A stretch of 64,000 nt of DNA from Luminiphilus sp051201685 (GCF_051201685.1 NZ_CP179213.1:3100001-3164000), one strand, 5' to 3'. Counted from the first letter of the stretch, positions 26,770 to 35,481 are shown. The notes: generated from the letters alone by a model not told the origin. A program made the numbers and translations.

Positions 26770-28941
26770 CTACATACGAATCCTAAAACCCGCCTCGATC
26801 GTGCGACCCGCCCGGGGTGCCATCTGAGCGATAAAGGATGTATGCAGTCGTTGTTCCTCGTCGGTCAAGTTGAGTCCGTTTAAGAACAGATCGACATCTG
26901 TAGATCCAAATGCCAATGCGTAGGACAAATAGAGCCGCAAATCATCAAAACTCTCTGTGGGCAGCTCGTTAACAGCCACATCTGTCTGACTTGATACCGT
27001 GCGCCATGACGCTTCGGCCTGAAAAGGACCCTGCGTGAAATTACCCGTGAGGGTCCAGCGCTGCGGAGGAATTCTGGGTAAATTGCGATTCGCCCCTTCC
27101 TCTAAGCGTGCTTCAACCAAGTCAAAAGCAGCGCTGACGGTGAAGGCTCCTTCCGACCAAGACATTGCGGTCCAAGACGCCTCAGCTTCCATGCCACGAA
27201 CCGTTGCATCATCTTGCGACCATTGCAGAACAGGCAATTCGTCATCCTCGAGACCCGTATTGGCTTCGTAAATGAAGTCGTTGAAGTCCGTCAGGAAAGC
27301 ACCCAACGCCCAGCTCACGGAGCCCGACGAAAAGCGAAGATTTGCCGATACATTCTTGGCGGTTTCTTCATCCAATAAAGGGTCACCGATCTCAAAAGTC
27401 TGAGTCGCCAAATGCGGGCCGTTACTGTACAGCTCCTCGGCTATTGGCGCGCGATTAGAGTAATCAAGCTGGCCACTTAAGGTTAAGGAATCTGACAGGG
27501 GCACAATTAGGCCTAATGATGCAGAACCAAGATTAAAATCTCGTGCCCGACCCTCACTAGGGTCGTGCTCTACCTTTTCATAGCGAAGGCCCGTTTCAAG
27601 ACTGACATCACCCAAGCTCTTTTGACCCACCCAAAATAAACCGAGCGATTGGGTATCGACTGGCGGGACGAATGCCTCTTCGCCAAGGGCTGAGAATTTA
27701 CGGTTAGAAATTTGCAAACCTGCAGCACCTTCAAAGCCAAGCATTGCATAGTGGGTAGCTTCTAACCTTGCTTCCCAGGCTTCGGTTTTGAATTGAGTAC
27801 CACCCTCTTCACCCTCAACCTCAGTGTGTTCATAATCGTTATAACCCATGCGCACATTCACATTACGAATGCCGGGGAAAGGAGCCTCTAAACCACCCTC
27901 AATGTCGATTCGAGTTTGGTTCAGATCAAGAATAGGGGGCATTTCTTCTTCGCCATGCCCCTCATGCTCGCCCTCATGCTCATCGTCATCATGTTCATCT
28001 TCGTCGTGTTCACCCTCGTGCTCGTCACCGTGCTCTTCGTCGTGATGATGCGAGTGACCGGGCAACCCATACTCACCCTCATACGTGGACACCGCGACGC
28101 CCAAAAAGCCGGTATCTCCAATGAAGGATAGACCAAAGCTGCCACCCTGAACTTGCATTTGGCTACCAGGAAGAGTGCCGAAAGCCTCCTCTTCACCTTC
28201 GTGCTCATCGTGGCCCTCGTCATGATCGTCGTCGTGGCCTTCATCGTCGTGGTGGTCGTCACCATGGGCTTCACTGGCCCGCTGCAACGAGGACTCGGCA
28301 TAGCCGGGAATATCGTATTCGTCAGCATCACGGTAAAAGCCGTCGACGTGGAATGCGAAAGCACCTGCACCACCCTCAATACGACCCGCCCCTGCGCGCT
28401 GGCTAGCATTGTCGGACCCTCTGACCTCCAAGTCAGCCGACATAGCCTCAGGTATGCTATGGGGAATTCGACCCGTGTGAATGTCAACAACACCGCCGAT
28501 AGCGCCGCTGCCGTAAAGCAAGGTGCTCGGTCCTTTCAATACTTCAATAGATTGAGCAGCAAATGGCTCAATTGTCGTAACGTGGTCGGGACTTGATATC
28601 GACACATCAAGGCTATCGATTCGGTCTTCCATGATTTTTACCCTAGGCCCACTCAAACCCCGAATAACGGGCCGGCCAACGGCGGGACCGAAACTGGCTG
28701 AATGGACACCCGGAATCACGCTGAGCGTATCGCCAAGTGAAGCAGCGAGGGCTTTATTGAGCTCATCGCCAGCCAATACTGTGACGGGTTGTGACAGGCC
28801 CTCAGCTGACAGCGGGTGTGAGCGAACAATAACTTCTTCGAGGGCGGCATCTGACTCGGTTTGGCTCAGCGCTTCACCAGCCACAACAAGTAGACCCAGA
28901 CAGGACGCAAGTCCCGTCCAAACATTAAGTTTGGATTTCAT
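26770..28941 (-). CDS. znuD: ZnuD-like TonB receptor with His/Asp-rich loops
   Basis: Outer-membrane receptor of 723 residues. Signal peptide (MKSKLNVWTGLASCLGLLVVAG...LS), plug with LEEVIVRSHPL and SIEVLKGPSTLLYGSGAIGGVVD, long barrel, ends FRIRM. Two low-complexity stretches, about residues 226-252 and 296-333, are made almost only of His, Asp, Glu and Gly. This is the hallmark of zinc-importing receptors such as Neisseria ZnuD, whose loops catch zinc. Start at 28941 has AGGA upstream and gives the signal peptide. It is preceded by the small Cys-rich gene and by the Zur site at 29327, so zinc import under starvation is the likely role. Confidence 0.88.
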   Translation of the reverse strand: MKSKLNVWTGLASCLGLLVVAGEALSQTESDAALEEVIVRSHPLSAEGLSQPVTVLAGDELNKALAASLGDTLSVIPGVHSASFGPAVGRPVIRGLSGPRVKIMEDRIDSLDVSISSPDHVTTIEPFAAQSIEVLKGPSTLLYGSGAIGGVVDIHTGRIPHSIPEAMSADLEVRGSDNASQRAGAGRIEGGAGAFAFHVDGFYRDADEYDIPGYAESSLQRASEAHGDDHHDDEGHDDDHDEGHDEHEGEEEAFGTLPGSQMQVQGGSFGLSFIGDTGFLGVAVSTYEGEYGLPGHSHHHDEEHGDEHEGEHDEDEHDDDEHEGEHEGHGEEEMPPILDLNQTRIDIEGGLEAPFPGIRNVNVRMGYNDYEHTEVEGEEGGTQFKTEAWEARLEATHYAMLGFEGAAGLQISNRKFSALGEEAFVPPVDTQSLGLFWVGQKSLGDVSLETGLRYEKVEHDPSEGRARDFNLGSASLGLIVPLSDSLTLSGQLDYSNRAPIAEELYSNGPHLATQTFEIGDPLLDEETAKNVSANLRFSSGSVSWALGAFLTDFNDFIYEANTGLEDDELPVLQWSQDDATVRGMEAEASWTAMSWSEGAFTVSAAFDLVEARLEEGANRNLPRIPPQRWTLTGNFTQGPFQAEASWRTVSSQTDVAVNELPTESFDDLRLYLSYALAFGSTDVDLFLNGLNLTDEEQRLHTSFIAQMAPRAGRTIEAGFRIRM

Positions 28942-28990
28942 TAGAGAGTTCCTAAAAATTAGATGAGATAAGCCCAATCGGGCTTAGACG

Positions 28991-29272
28991 TTACGATGTC
29001 CTGAGTGACGCGCACGGCGGTGCGCGCACCATGGCGACCGAACGTCTGCCAGGATGGCCCGGGGCTGATAAAATTTTAGAGAAGGGGTGAAACTTGTCGC
29101 CACCTGCTGCAGCAGAGGCGTTTGGGGTGATAGATAGCTCGCCAGCGCCGCCCTCACACAGCTCACAAAGCTCCTCGTCACAAAACGGATCGGCTTCATG
29201 AGCAAGGGTTGTGGCTTGTCCAGCGACCAACGCAACCGCCAGCAGCAGCCACGCGATACCGCGCAGCGGCAT
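28991..29272 (-). CDS. Small exported Cys/His-rich protein
   Basis: 93 residues; family not recognised. A signal peptide (MPLRGIAWLLLAVALVAGQ...LA) is followed by HEADPFCDEELCELCEGG with His25, Cys31, Cys36 and Cys39, a likely metal-binding cluster, and a Pro/Ser-rich tail. The open frame goes up to 29341, but that start lies inside the Zur site. ATG 29323 falls at the predicted transcript start, so ATG 29272 fits best, although its ribosome site is weak. It lies 49 bp before the ZnuD-like gene in the same transcript. It may bind zinc in the periplasm and pass it on from the receptor. Confidence 0.65.
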   Translation of the reverse strand: MPLRGIAWLLLAVALVAGQATTLAHEADPFCDEELCELCEGGAGELSITPNASAAAGGDKFHPFSKILSAPGHPGRRSVAMVRAPPCASLRTS

Positions 29273-29326
29273 CAGCCATCGGGGGCCGCGGTTGTATTGG
29301 TGTAGGTGAAAGCTTGAGAACATAGA

Positions 29327-29344
29327 GATATGATACATCATATC
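29327..29344. promoter_or_regulatory. Zur box overlapping the -10 of the ZnuD operon
   Basis: GATATGATACATCATATC, an 18-bp dyad with 8-bp perfect arms. It overlaps the predicted -10 of the leftward promoter, the standard geometry for a Zur repressor. Confidence 0.85.
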
Positions 29345-29358
29345 TTTTATTGATGCAA
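29330..29358 (-). promoter_or_regulatory. Promoter of the small-protein/ZnuD operon
   Basis: On the minus strand: -35 TTGCAT (29353-29358), exactly 17 bp, -10 TATCAT (29330-29335). The -10 lies inside the Zur site at 29327-29344. Transcription should start near 29323. Confidence 0.6.
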
Positions 29359-29383
29359 AATCGATCCTAGAGGGTTGTGCCCG

Positions 29384-29797
29384 CTATGAGTCACACTCGC
29401 AGTGTTTAGCCTGTCGGCACATTCGAAAATTGATGAGATGGCTACCAAACACCAACAGCGCGCCGACGACGGTGAGCACCTTTTCACCTATTTCCCCAGC
29501 AAGATCGTGGCCAAGGGTTGCGGATGCCACCAAAATCAGTAAACCCGTGAACCCAACAACCAGTATTCGATAGCTTTTGTGCTCCCGACAACCCAGCGAT
29601 AAAGCAATGGCACTCACAGGAATGGCAAGAAACACCATGGTGGTGTGAAACAGCTCATCGGTTAACGCTACGGCTAATGCAGATGGATAAATGGCGAGCA
29701 GCGCTGGCAGCGCCAAACAATGCAGCATACAGAGCGAGGACAAACCCATGGCGGTTTTGTCAGCCAAGGGCTTGGGCGTTGTTGTTAAGCTATTCAC
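29384..29797 (-). CDS. MerC-domain membrane protein
   Basis: 137 residues with four hydrophobic segments and the MerC-type CMLHCLALP motif in the first one; the C-terminus carries further Cys and His (CRQAKHCECDS). MerC was first known as a mercury importer, but MerC-domain proteins next to zur are found in many proteobacteria and probably move zinc or another soft metal. GTG start at 29797, 17 bp behind zur, so the two share a transcript and the control of the site at 30298. Confidence 0.85.
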   Translation of the reverse strand: MNSLTTTPKPLADKTAMGLSSLCMLHCLALPALLAIYPSALAVALTDELFHTTMVFLAIPVSAIALSLGCREHKSYRILVVGFTGLLILVASATLGHDLAGEIGEKVLTVVGALLVFGSHLINFRMCRQAKHCECDS

Positions 29798-29814
29798 GGA
29801 TTAAAAACTCGAGT

Positions 29815-30255
29815 TTATTTACAGTTGGAGCAAGTGCCAGACACTTCTAGCTGCTTGTCACTCAGGTTAAAGCCAACATCGGCGGCAACACGCTCTATGG
29901 CTGAGAGAGTTTCTGAGGTCACATCGACCTCTTGAACCCGCGTACAGTCATTACAAATCAGAAATTGGGGGCGCGTAAAATGGGTATGGTCACAGCTGAT
30001 GTGAGAGCAGGCGATGTATTTATTCGTGGTACTGAGTCTGTGTACCAGCGACTGCCCCTCTAAAAAATCCAATATCCGATAGACCGACATGGCCGGCATC
30101 GCGGTCTCACCTTGCTGGTTACACAGCTCCGTCAACTCGTAGGCAGACACTGCTGCATTGCACTCCAGCAACGCCGTTAACACCTGTTTTCTGCGCTTGG
30201 TCAGCTTTACGCCATTGTCTGCGCACTTCTGTTCCGCACTTAAAATTTTGTCCAC
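29815..30255 (-). CDS. zur: Zinc uptake regulator Zur (Fur family)
   Basis: 146 residues. Fur-family winged helix with TKRRKQVLTALLE and AMSVYRILDFLEGQSLVHRL, His-rich dimerisation part (ACSHISCDHTHFTRPQFLIC) and two Cys pairs, CNDC and CSNC, forming the structural zinc site. The neighbours (ZnuD-like receptor, COG0523 pair, MerC-like protein) argue for Zur rather than Fur or Nur. It represses with zinc bound. GTG start at 30255, with a dyad about 43 bp upstream that suggests self-control. Confidence 0.9.
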   Translation of the reverse strand: MDKILSAEQKCADNGVKLTKRRKQVLTALLECNAAVSAYELTELCNQQGETAMPAMSVYRILDFLEGQSLVHRLSTTNKYIACSHISCDHTHFTRPQFLICNDCTRVQEVDVTSETLSAIERVAADVGFNLSDKQLEVSGTCSNCK

Positions 30256-30297
30256 GGTCGCCCTACAATCCGCCTATTCGAAAAGCCCAAGGTTGTG

Positions 30298-30314
30298 ATG
30301 ATACAGAGTATCAT
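30298..30314. promoter_or_regulatory. Zur-box-like dyad upstream of zur
   Basis: ATGATAC AGA GTATCAT: 7-bp perfect arms with 3-bp centre. It shares the ATGATAC/TATCAT halves with the two clearer Zur sites but has odd rather than even spacing, so it may be a weaker autoregulatory site. Confidence 0.6.
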
Positions 30315-30425
30315 GACTGATTGCACAGCCTAATAGTGGCCGAGGTGCCCTTAGCAATCGTCATACCCGCGTTACAGCCTGCAGAATGGGCCAAATGTCG
30401 ATTTACGCTTGGAAAAACGCCGAGG

Positions 30426-31007
30426 TTAGGCGCTCTGATGGCGTGCCGACCCGCTACGTGCCATGGTTTGCACCGTTTCGATAAGCTTGGGCACATCGTT
30501 GAATTCTTCAATGAGTGATGCCAGCTGCACCGTGCGCTTTTTGTAGTGCAAAATGGCAGGCAGTATAGGCACTCCGGCTGCGGTCGCTATCCTAGCGAAG
30601 CCCTGCTTGAATTCTCCCGAGCCTCCCCGAGTGCCCTGTGGGGTCACCCCCAACACCAAACGTGAACGCCGACTGAACTCAGCACGCATTTGTTCCACCA
30701 GCCCCTGGGCGCTACGACGGTCAACGGGTATGCCTCCTAGCCCGCGCAATATTGGGCCCAATGGAAACCAAAACAGCGTGTGCTTCATCATGAAACTCGA
30801 CTTCAATCCCAGAGACCAAAGAACGGCAATCGTAAGAATAAAATCCATATTTGAGCTATGGGGGACCAAAGCGACGACAAATTTGGGGCGATTTGGGAAC
30901 TCACCGTTGATACGCCAGCCGAGAATTCTCAGGGTCGATCGGCCGATAAACCGAGTCAACGGATTGTAGACCTGAGGTAGTTGGTCACCAAGATTTTGCC
31001 ACTTCAT
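30426..31007 (-). CDS. 1-acyl-sn-glycerol-3-phosphate acyltransferase-like protein
   Basis: PlsC-fold acyltransferase of 193 residues. The catalytic HxxxxD motif is PHSSNMDF, and the second motif, usually EGTR, reads TPQGTRGG here (Gln for Glu). PVDRRSAQG lies between. The family moves acyl groups to lysophosphatidate or other lipids. The frame opens at 31061, but AGGAG before the ATG at 31007 and the usual MKWQN-type N-terminus support 31007. Stands alone upstream of zur. The QGTR form is found in a subgroup whose acceptor is not settled. Confidence 0.8.
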   Translation of the reverse strand: MKWQNLGDQLPQVYNPLTRFIGRSTLRILGWRINGEFPNRPKFVVALVPHSSNMDFILTIAVLWSLGLKSSFMMKHTLFWFPLGPILRGLGGIPVDRRSAQGLVEQMRAEFSRRSRLVLGVTPQGTRGGSGEFKQGFARIATAAGVPILPAILHYKKRTVQLASLIEEFNDVPKLIETVQTMARSGSARHQSA

Positions 31008-31455
31008 TATTATTGAGCTCCTAGGCATCACAGCACTCGAACACAACCTATGCCAGCTCATCTCAGAACCATCTAGCCTGAAGACTTACTCTGTGTCTTG
31101 GACCAAAGTATAGAGCCATGTCATGGCTTTGCGTAGGTTGGCGAGGAAAAAAATTCACCCCCACGGTCTGTTGCAAAACATCTTGGTTTTGGGAAATTCA
31201 GCGTCATTGGGCTGGCGCCATAATATGGGGTCATCTGCAGTTATTTGCACCGCAATGCCCAGGGCATCGATACAACAAATCGCTTTAAGGTGAATACAGG
31301 CTGAGCTTTTTCGGCAAGAAGAACACTTGCCATTGGCTACAAAAAACGCCCGCCTACACGCCAGTCAAATGCGCCACATCGCGCCCTCAACCCTTTTGCT
31401 GAAATTGAGCGCTAAGCATTTCAACTAACCCCCTTTTAGGCATTACACTAACTGG
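31008..31455. other. Intergenic stretch with an unassigned open frame
   Basis: About 450 bp between divergent genes. On the minus strand an uninterrupted frame of 69 codons (31155-31364) reads as a Cys-rich peptide (NGKCSSCRKSSACIHLKAICC...) ending in FCNRPWG. It has no ATG, GTG or TTG before its middle, so it is either chance, a remnant or uses an unusual start. Nothing else seen. Confidence 0.3.
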
Positions 31456-32160
31456 GTGAATACTCCAGATTATCAAGAGCTCTATGACAGAGCCTGCGAA
31501 CGCAAAGGCGGGAAGGCTGCCGTGGAAGCAATGCTACCCAAGGTCGCTAGCAAAAAGCAGCTTACAGCTCTGGGATCCGATCGTTATTTGGCAGAATTTA
31601 CCCGAAAGGTCTTTCAGTCGGGATTTGTCTGGCGAGTTGTCGACAAGAAGTGGGACCACTTTGAAGAGGAGTTCTGGGGCTTCGACATCAAGCGCCTGCT
31701 GATGATGCCCGACGATATGCTCGAGCGGAAAGCCAGCAACCCCGCGATCATTCGTAACCACAACAAAGTGAAAACCATCCTTAAAAATGCCGCCATGATC
31801 GCCGATACCGAGCGCCGTGAGGCTCAGAGTTTTGGCGCCTTCATCGCCAACTGGCCCGAAGACGATGTGATTGGCCTTTGGCTTTACCTTAAGAAACAAG
31901 GCAGCCGCCTGGGAGGCAACACCGGCCCCTATGCTCTGCGCACTTTAGGTGTCGATACTTTTTTACTCACCGCTGATGTCGAGGGCTGTTTGCGCAATCA
32001 CGGGGTTATTGATTCCGGCATCACCAGCCAAAGGGCCCTGCGCGCCACGCAAACCTTTTTCAATGACTTGCGTGAGCAGTCCGGCAGAAATCTTTCTGCC
32101 CTCAGCCGCATTGTGTCATTCGGGTATGGTCAAAACAGAGCGGGCATAACGGGCTCCTGA
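31456..32160 (+). CDS. tag: DNA-3-methyladenine glycosylase I family protein
   Basis: Helix-hairpin-helix base excision enzyme of the COG2818 group, 234 residues; removes 3-methyladenine from alkylated DNA. Seen: ELYDRACERKGG at the N-terminus, FTRKVFQSGFVWRVVDKKW, IIRNHNKVKTILKNA, and LGGNTGPYALRTLGVDTFLLTADV. It is the longer variant common in marine gammaproteobacteria, which lacks the classic zinc snap Cys/His of E. coli Tag, so substrate range is less sure. GTG start at 31456. Confidence 0.8.
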   Translation: MNTPDYQELYDRACERKGGKAAVEAMLPKVASKKQLTALGSDRYLAEFTRKVFQSGFVWRVVDKKWDHFEEEFWGFDIKRLLMMPDDMLERKASNPAIIRNHNKVKTILKNAAMIADTERREAQSFGAFIANWPEDDVIGLWLYLKKQGSRLGGNTGPYALRTLGVDTFLLTADVEGCLRNHGVIDSGITSQRALRATQTFFNDLREQSGRNLSALSRIVSFGYGQNRAGITGS

Positions 32161-32238
32161 AGTTGGCCTGTCTCGCAATTTTGGCCATTTCTTCACACCC
32201 GGACCGACAGCTGCGCTGAACACAAACCTCTACTGACG

Positions 32239-32784
32239 CTACGCCTTTAACACCGTCAGCTCCACCTCAGCCATTGCCTCATGGTCAGTGCTGCTGAATA
32301 CAACATGCTCATCCTCCAAGACGCTCTGTAATGACATATTAGGGCCAGCGAAAGCACTTAAGGTTTGTAGGGACTGGTCCGATATCTGGACGACTCTCAA
32401 GTTACTGAAACGCGCCAGCGCAGTCCCTTGCTTCGACCACCAAACGGGCACTGAGCGATCACCATAGACGTACAACACAACACGATGTGCACGACCGCTG
32501 GCTTTACGAATTCGACTTTCATCGGGGGTGCCTAGGTCGACCCAAAGCTCAATATCATCGGTTAAGGACTTTTGCCATAAATCGGGCTCATTGTCGGTAC
32601 TGATGCCACGACCAAACTCCAGACGCTCGTGAGCATGCAAAGCGAAAGCAACCACCCTTAACATCATGCGTGCTTCGGTCTCCGAAGGGTGACAGGCAAT
32701 GGTCAGTGGGAACTCCTGATACACGTGCCGATCCATATCGGTTACGTTCAGCTTGGCTTTGTAGATGCTGGATTTAATAGCCAT
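32239..32784 (-). CDS. yaeQ: YaeQ family protein
   Basis: 181 residues, the normal length. Start MAIKSSIYKAKLNVTDMDRHVY and blocks ACHPSETEARMMLRVVAFALHA and DLWQKSLTDDIELWVDLGTPDESRIRKASGRA are typical of the family. It has a PD-(D/E)xK-like fold; its role is not settled (a haemolysin-suppressor phenotype was reported in E. coli relatives). AAAGGA 7 nt before the ATG. Convergent with the glycosylase gene. Confidence 0.92.
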   Translation of the reverse strand: MAIKSSIYKAKLNVTDMDRHVYQEFPLTIACHPSETEARMMLRVVAFALHAHERLEFGRGISTDNEPDLWQKSLTDDIELWVDLGTPDESRIRKASGRAHRVVLYVYGDRSVPVWWSKQGTALARFSNLRVVQISDQSLQTLSAFAGPNMSLQSVLEDEHVVFSSTDHEAMAEVELTVLKA

Positions 32785-32849
32785 GTTGAGTCCTTTGATA
32801 CTTGAGTGATAAACGGCTTGCGCTAAAAATCTGCCTGATTTAGTCGCAC

Positions 32850-33218
32850 TTATTTCCCAGTCAAACCTTTGTCATAGGAAGCCCTAGCAAGATCAATTGC
32901 CTCAAGGTTATCGACCGCCCAGTACCCCAGCGCATCGACGGCTGAATGAAATGATAGGCCCATCTCGCTCAACGCATATTCAACCCTCGGTGGTATCTCC
33001 GGGTAGTGTGTTCTAATCACCAAACCATCGCGCTCTAAAGCCTTAAGAGTCACACTCAACATTCTTTGGGAAATACCCAGCCGGTGCTTGAGCTCGTTAA
33101 AACGCGAGGCGCCATTGCGCGCCATGGAGATTACAAGCAAGACACTCCAGCGATCACCCACTCGGGCGAGTACCTGATTGATTCTCCCGAAAACGGGGCA
33201 GAATTCTGACTCGGACAT
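32850..33218 (-). CDS. HxlR-type transcription regulator
   Basis: 122 residues: CPVFGRINQVLARVGDRWSVLLVISM, FNELKHRLGISQRMLSVTLKALERDGLV and YPEIPPRVEYALSEMG are the standard HxlR winged helix. The Cys in CPVFG may sense redox or electrophiles as in relatives. The frame opens at 33260, but AAAGGA before the ATG at 33218 sets the start. It is divergent from the Old Yellow Enzyme gene with about 250 bp between and probably controls it, a common pairing for quinone or electrophile response. Confidence 0.9.
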   Translation of the reverse strand: MSESEFCPVFGRINQVLARVGDRWSVLLVISMARNGASRFNELKHRLGISQRMLSVTLKALERDGLVIRTHYPEIPPRVEYALSEMGLSFHSAVDALGYWAVDNLEAIDLARASYDKGLTGK

Positions 33219-33465
33219 GGTGTTTCCTTTCTTGCGATTTCTTGTTCGCGGTTCCTTCACGGTAACTGAGGCTTAAAAATGTGACGTCTTGCGAGACCCA
33301 ATGGTTACTTGTATAAACCCAGTGTCAAAAATATACCATCCTTTGTGACTGCCCGGTAAGACGCCCATCCATCGGCGCAATCGGCATTAAAGGCAATAAG
33401 GGTCTCTTCTAAATGATTGGGGGGATCACATCAAAATCCATCGATTAATAGATCGGGAAATACAC

Positions 33466-34734
33466 ATGACGTCCTCAGCATCTCCTTTGTTCCAACCACT
33501 AGAGCTACCCAACGGCGTCGTAATCCCCAATCGTCTTTGTAAGGCAGCGATGGAAGAAAACCTTTGTGATGAGGGTCAACTCCCCGGCGATCGCCTATAT
33601 GAACTTTATCGCCGCTGGGCCGAGGGTGGTGTAGGCCTAACGCTAACGGGCAACGTAATGGTTGCAGCAGACGCTATGACCGGCCCTGGGGGTGTTGTAT
33701 TACAAGCAGAAACCGATCTAGCGCCGTTTAAGCGCTGGGCAAAGATGGGAACACCACCCGGTGGACAACTATGGATGCAAATCAATCATCCCGGGCGTCA
33801 AGTTTATGAAGCCATGGGTGAAACCGCCCTATCACCCTCCGATGTGGCACTGGATATGGGTAATTTATCCAAGCTATTTGCGCAACCTCGCGCTATGACC
33901 GAGGTAGAAATTGAAACGCTGATTGAACGCTTTGCCATCACCAGTCACAAAGCCCAGTCCGCAGGATTTACCGGAGTTCAGGTCCACGCTGCGCACGGTT
34001 ATCTCATCAGTCAATTCCTATCCCCATTAAGCAACCGAAGGACCGACCAATGGGGCGGTGACATCACCAATCGCTCGCGCATTCTGATCGAGGTCATTAA
34101 GCGTATCCGGGCGGTTGTTGCACCTAATTTTTGCGTTTCAGTGAAACTCAACTCCGCGGATTTTCAAACCGGCGGATTCAGTCTGGCAGACGCCATCGCT
34201 GTGGTGGAATCATTGAACGGACTCGGAGTTGATCTGGTGGAGTTATCAGGGGGTAGCTACGAGAGCCCTGCCATGCAGGGCCGAGTAGCCGAAAAAGAGG
34301 AAGGTAAATCGGAATCGACCCTGCGTCGAGAAGCTTATTTCGTTGATTTCGCGAGAGAAGTAGCCGCCGTTGCAACAATGCCAATTATGGTGACTGGGGG
34401 TATTTTGCGCCGTTCAGTCGCCGAAAACGCTTTGGAGAAAAATGAGGCCGGTTTTGCAGTCGCCATGCTAGGCATAGCGAGAGGCATGGCATTTCAACCT
34501 GATTTGCCCAATCGGTGGCGCGCTGGCGAGTTCGATATCGCCCTGCCTGAGGTCAATTGGAAAAATAAAACCTTTGCCGCTCTCGCGGTAATGGCCGTGA
34601 CAAAGGTGCAACTGAATCGGGTCGCTGCAGGAAAAGCACCGAAAAAAGAGGTGAGCCCTTTTTGGTCGCTTTTAGCGGATCAGTTTAAAAACAAACAAAA
34701 AACCAAACGCTACCGTAACTGGCGCAGTCAATGA
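33466..34734 (+). CDS. NADH:flavin oxidoreductase / Old Yellow Enzyme family
   Basis: FMN-dependent TIM-barrel oxidoreductase, 422 residues, that reduces activated C=C bonds. Seen: LPNGVVIPNRLCKAAMEENL, WMQINHPGRQ, GFTGVQVHAAHGYLISQFLSPLSNRRTDQWGG and IMVTGGIL. VHAAHGYL carries the substrate-binding His pair of the family. C-terminal extension (after about residue 370) is Lys-rich. Divergent from HxlR. It may detoxify enones; a role in the catabolic clusters is not shown. Confidence 0.9.
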   Translation: MTSSASPLFQPLELPNGVVIPNRLCKAAMEENLCDEGQLPGDRLYELYRRWAEGGVGLTLTGNVMVAADAMTGPGGVVLQAETDLAPFKRWAKMGTPPGGQLWMQINHPGRQVYEAMGETALSPSDVALDMGNLSKLFAQPRAMTEVEIETLIERFAITSHKAQSAGFTGVQVHAAHGYLISQFLSPLSNRRTDQWGGDITNRSRILIEVIKRIRAVVAPNFCVSVKLNSADFQTGGFSLADAIAVVESLNGLGVDLVELSGGSYESPAMQGRVAEKEEGKSESTLRREAYFVDFAREVAAVATMPIMVTGGILRRSVAENALEKNEAGFAVAMLGIARGMAFQPDLPNRWRAGEFDIALPEVNWKNKTFAALAVMAVTKVQLNRVAAGKAPKKEVSPFWSLLADQFKNKQKTKRYRNWRSQ

Positions 34735-34847
34735 TTCCGCAGCAAACGGAAAAAAACGGTAGCATTGCAAACATTTAATTCAGACGCAGAAACTCTAGCC
34801 CCGTAACATTGTGGCTGACCGTTCTCGAAACAAAAAGGAAAGACTCA

Positions 34848-35333
34848 ATGCCAGAAATGATACCCCTTGGCTGGTTCCACACCATTTTGGGCGTCGGCGC
34901 CGTGGTAAGCGGCTTCTACACAGTGCTCAAATATAAAGTCATTTCGCTAGAACAGCGATCGGGCAAGTTATATGTACTCCTTACGCTAATTGTCGCGGGT
35001 ACTTCGCTGGGCATCTACAATCAGGGCGGCTTCGGTATTGCCCACATCCTCGGTGTTATGACGCTGGCCGCCCTCCTCTGCGGCGTAGTTATGGAAAAAA
35101 CTAAACTCTTTGGGTCAGCATCAAAATATTTTCAGGCACTGGGCTACACCAGCACGCTGCTGTTTCACATGATTCCTGCCATTACCGACTTCCTGAGACG
35201 GCTGCCTATTGGCGATCCGTTTATTGACACCCTCGAAGATCCCATGCTGAGACAATTCCATCTCGCCTTTTTACTCATATTTGTTATTGGATTGGTCGCG
35301 CAGGCCCGCTGGCTGAGTAAGTCTTCGACCTAG
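34848..35333 (+). CDS. Small membrane protein, function unknown
   Basis: 161 residues with four hydrophobic segments (IPLGWFHTILGVGAVVSGFY, LYVLLTLIVAGTSLGIY, HILGVMTLAALLCGVVM, FHLAFLLIFVIGLVA) and a conserved-looking HMIPAITDFLRRLP between. It resembles DUF2306-type proteins but I am not sure. The frame opens at 34809; AAGGAAAG before the ATG at 34848 sets the start. It follows the Old Yellow Enzyme gene by 113 bp. Confidence 0.7.
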   Translation: MPEMIPLGWFHTILGVGAVVSGFYTVLKYKVISLEQRSGKLYVLLTLIVAGTSLGIYNQGGFGIAHILGVMTLAALLCGVVMEKTKLFGSASKYFQALGYTSTLLFHMIPAITDFLRRLPIGDPFIDTLEDPMLRQFHLAFLLIFVIGLVAQARWLSKSST

Positions 35334-35481
35334 CAATGACGCTGTCCACGGGGGTGCAGCACGCACGCCCCGCATAAAAACAATTCTATTAAAGCAGCGG
35401 TAAACGGTTCAGTGTCCTCGCTGGACTAGCCACCTTGCTGTGTGCGACGCTCTGGCTCCCGATCTTCCTCTGGAGCTCCCT

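Noticed and set aside
27848..28596. Several open frames over the His-rich part of the ZnuD-like gene
   Set aside because: They are the low-complexity codons read in other frames and give runs of Ser, Val or Thr.
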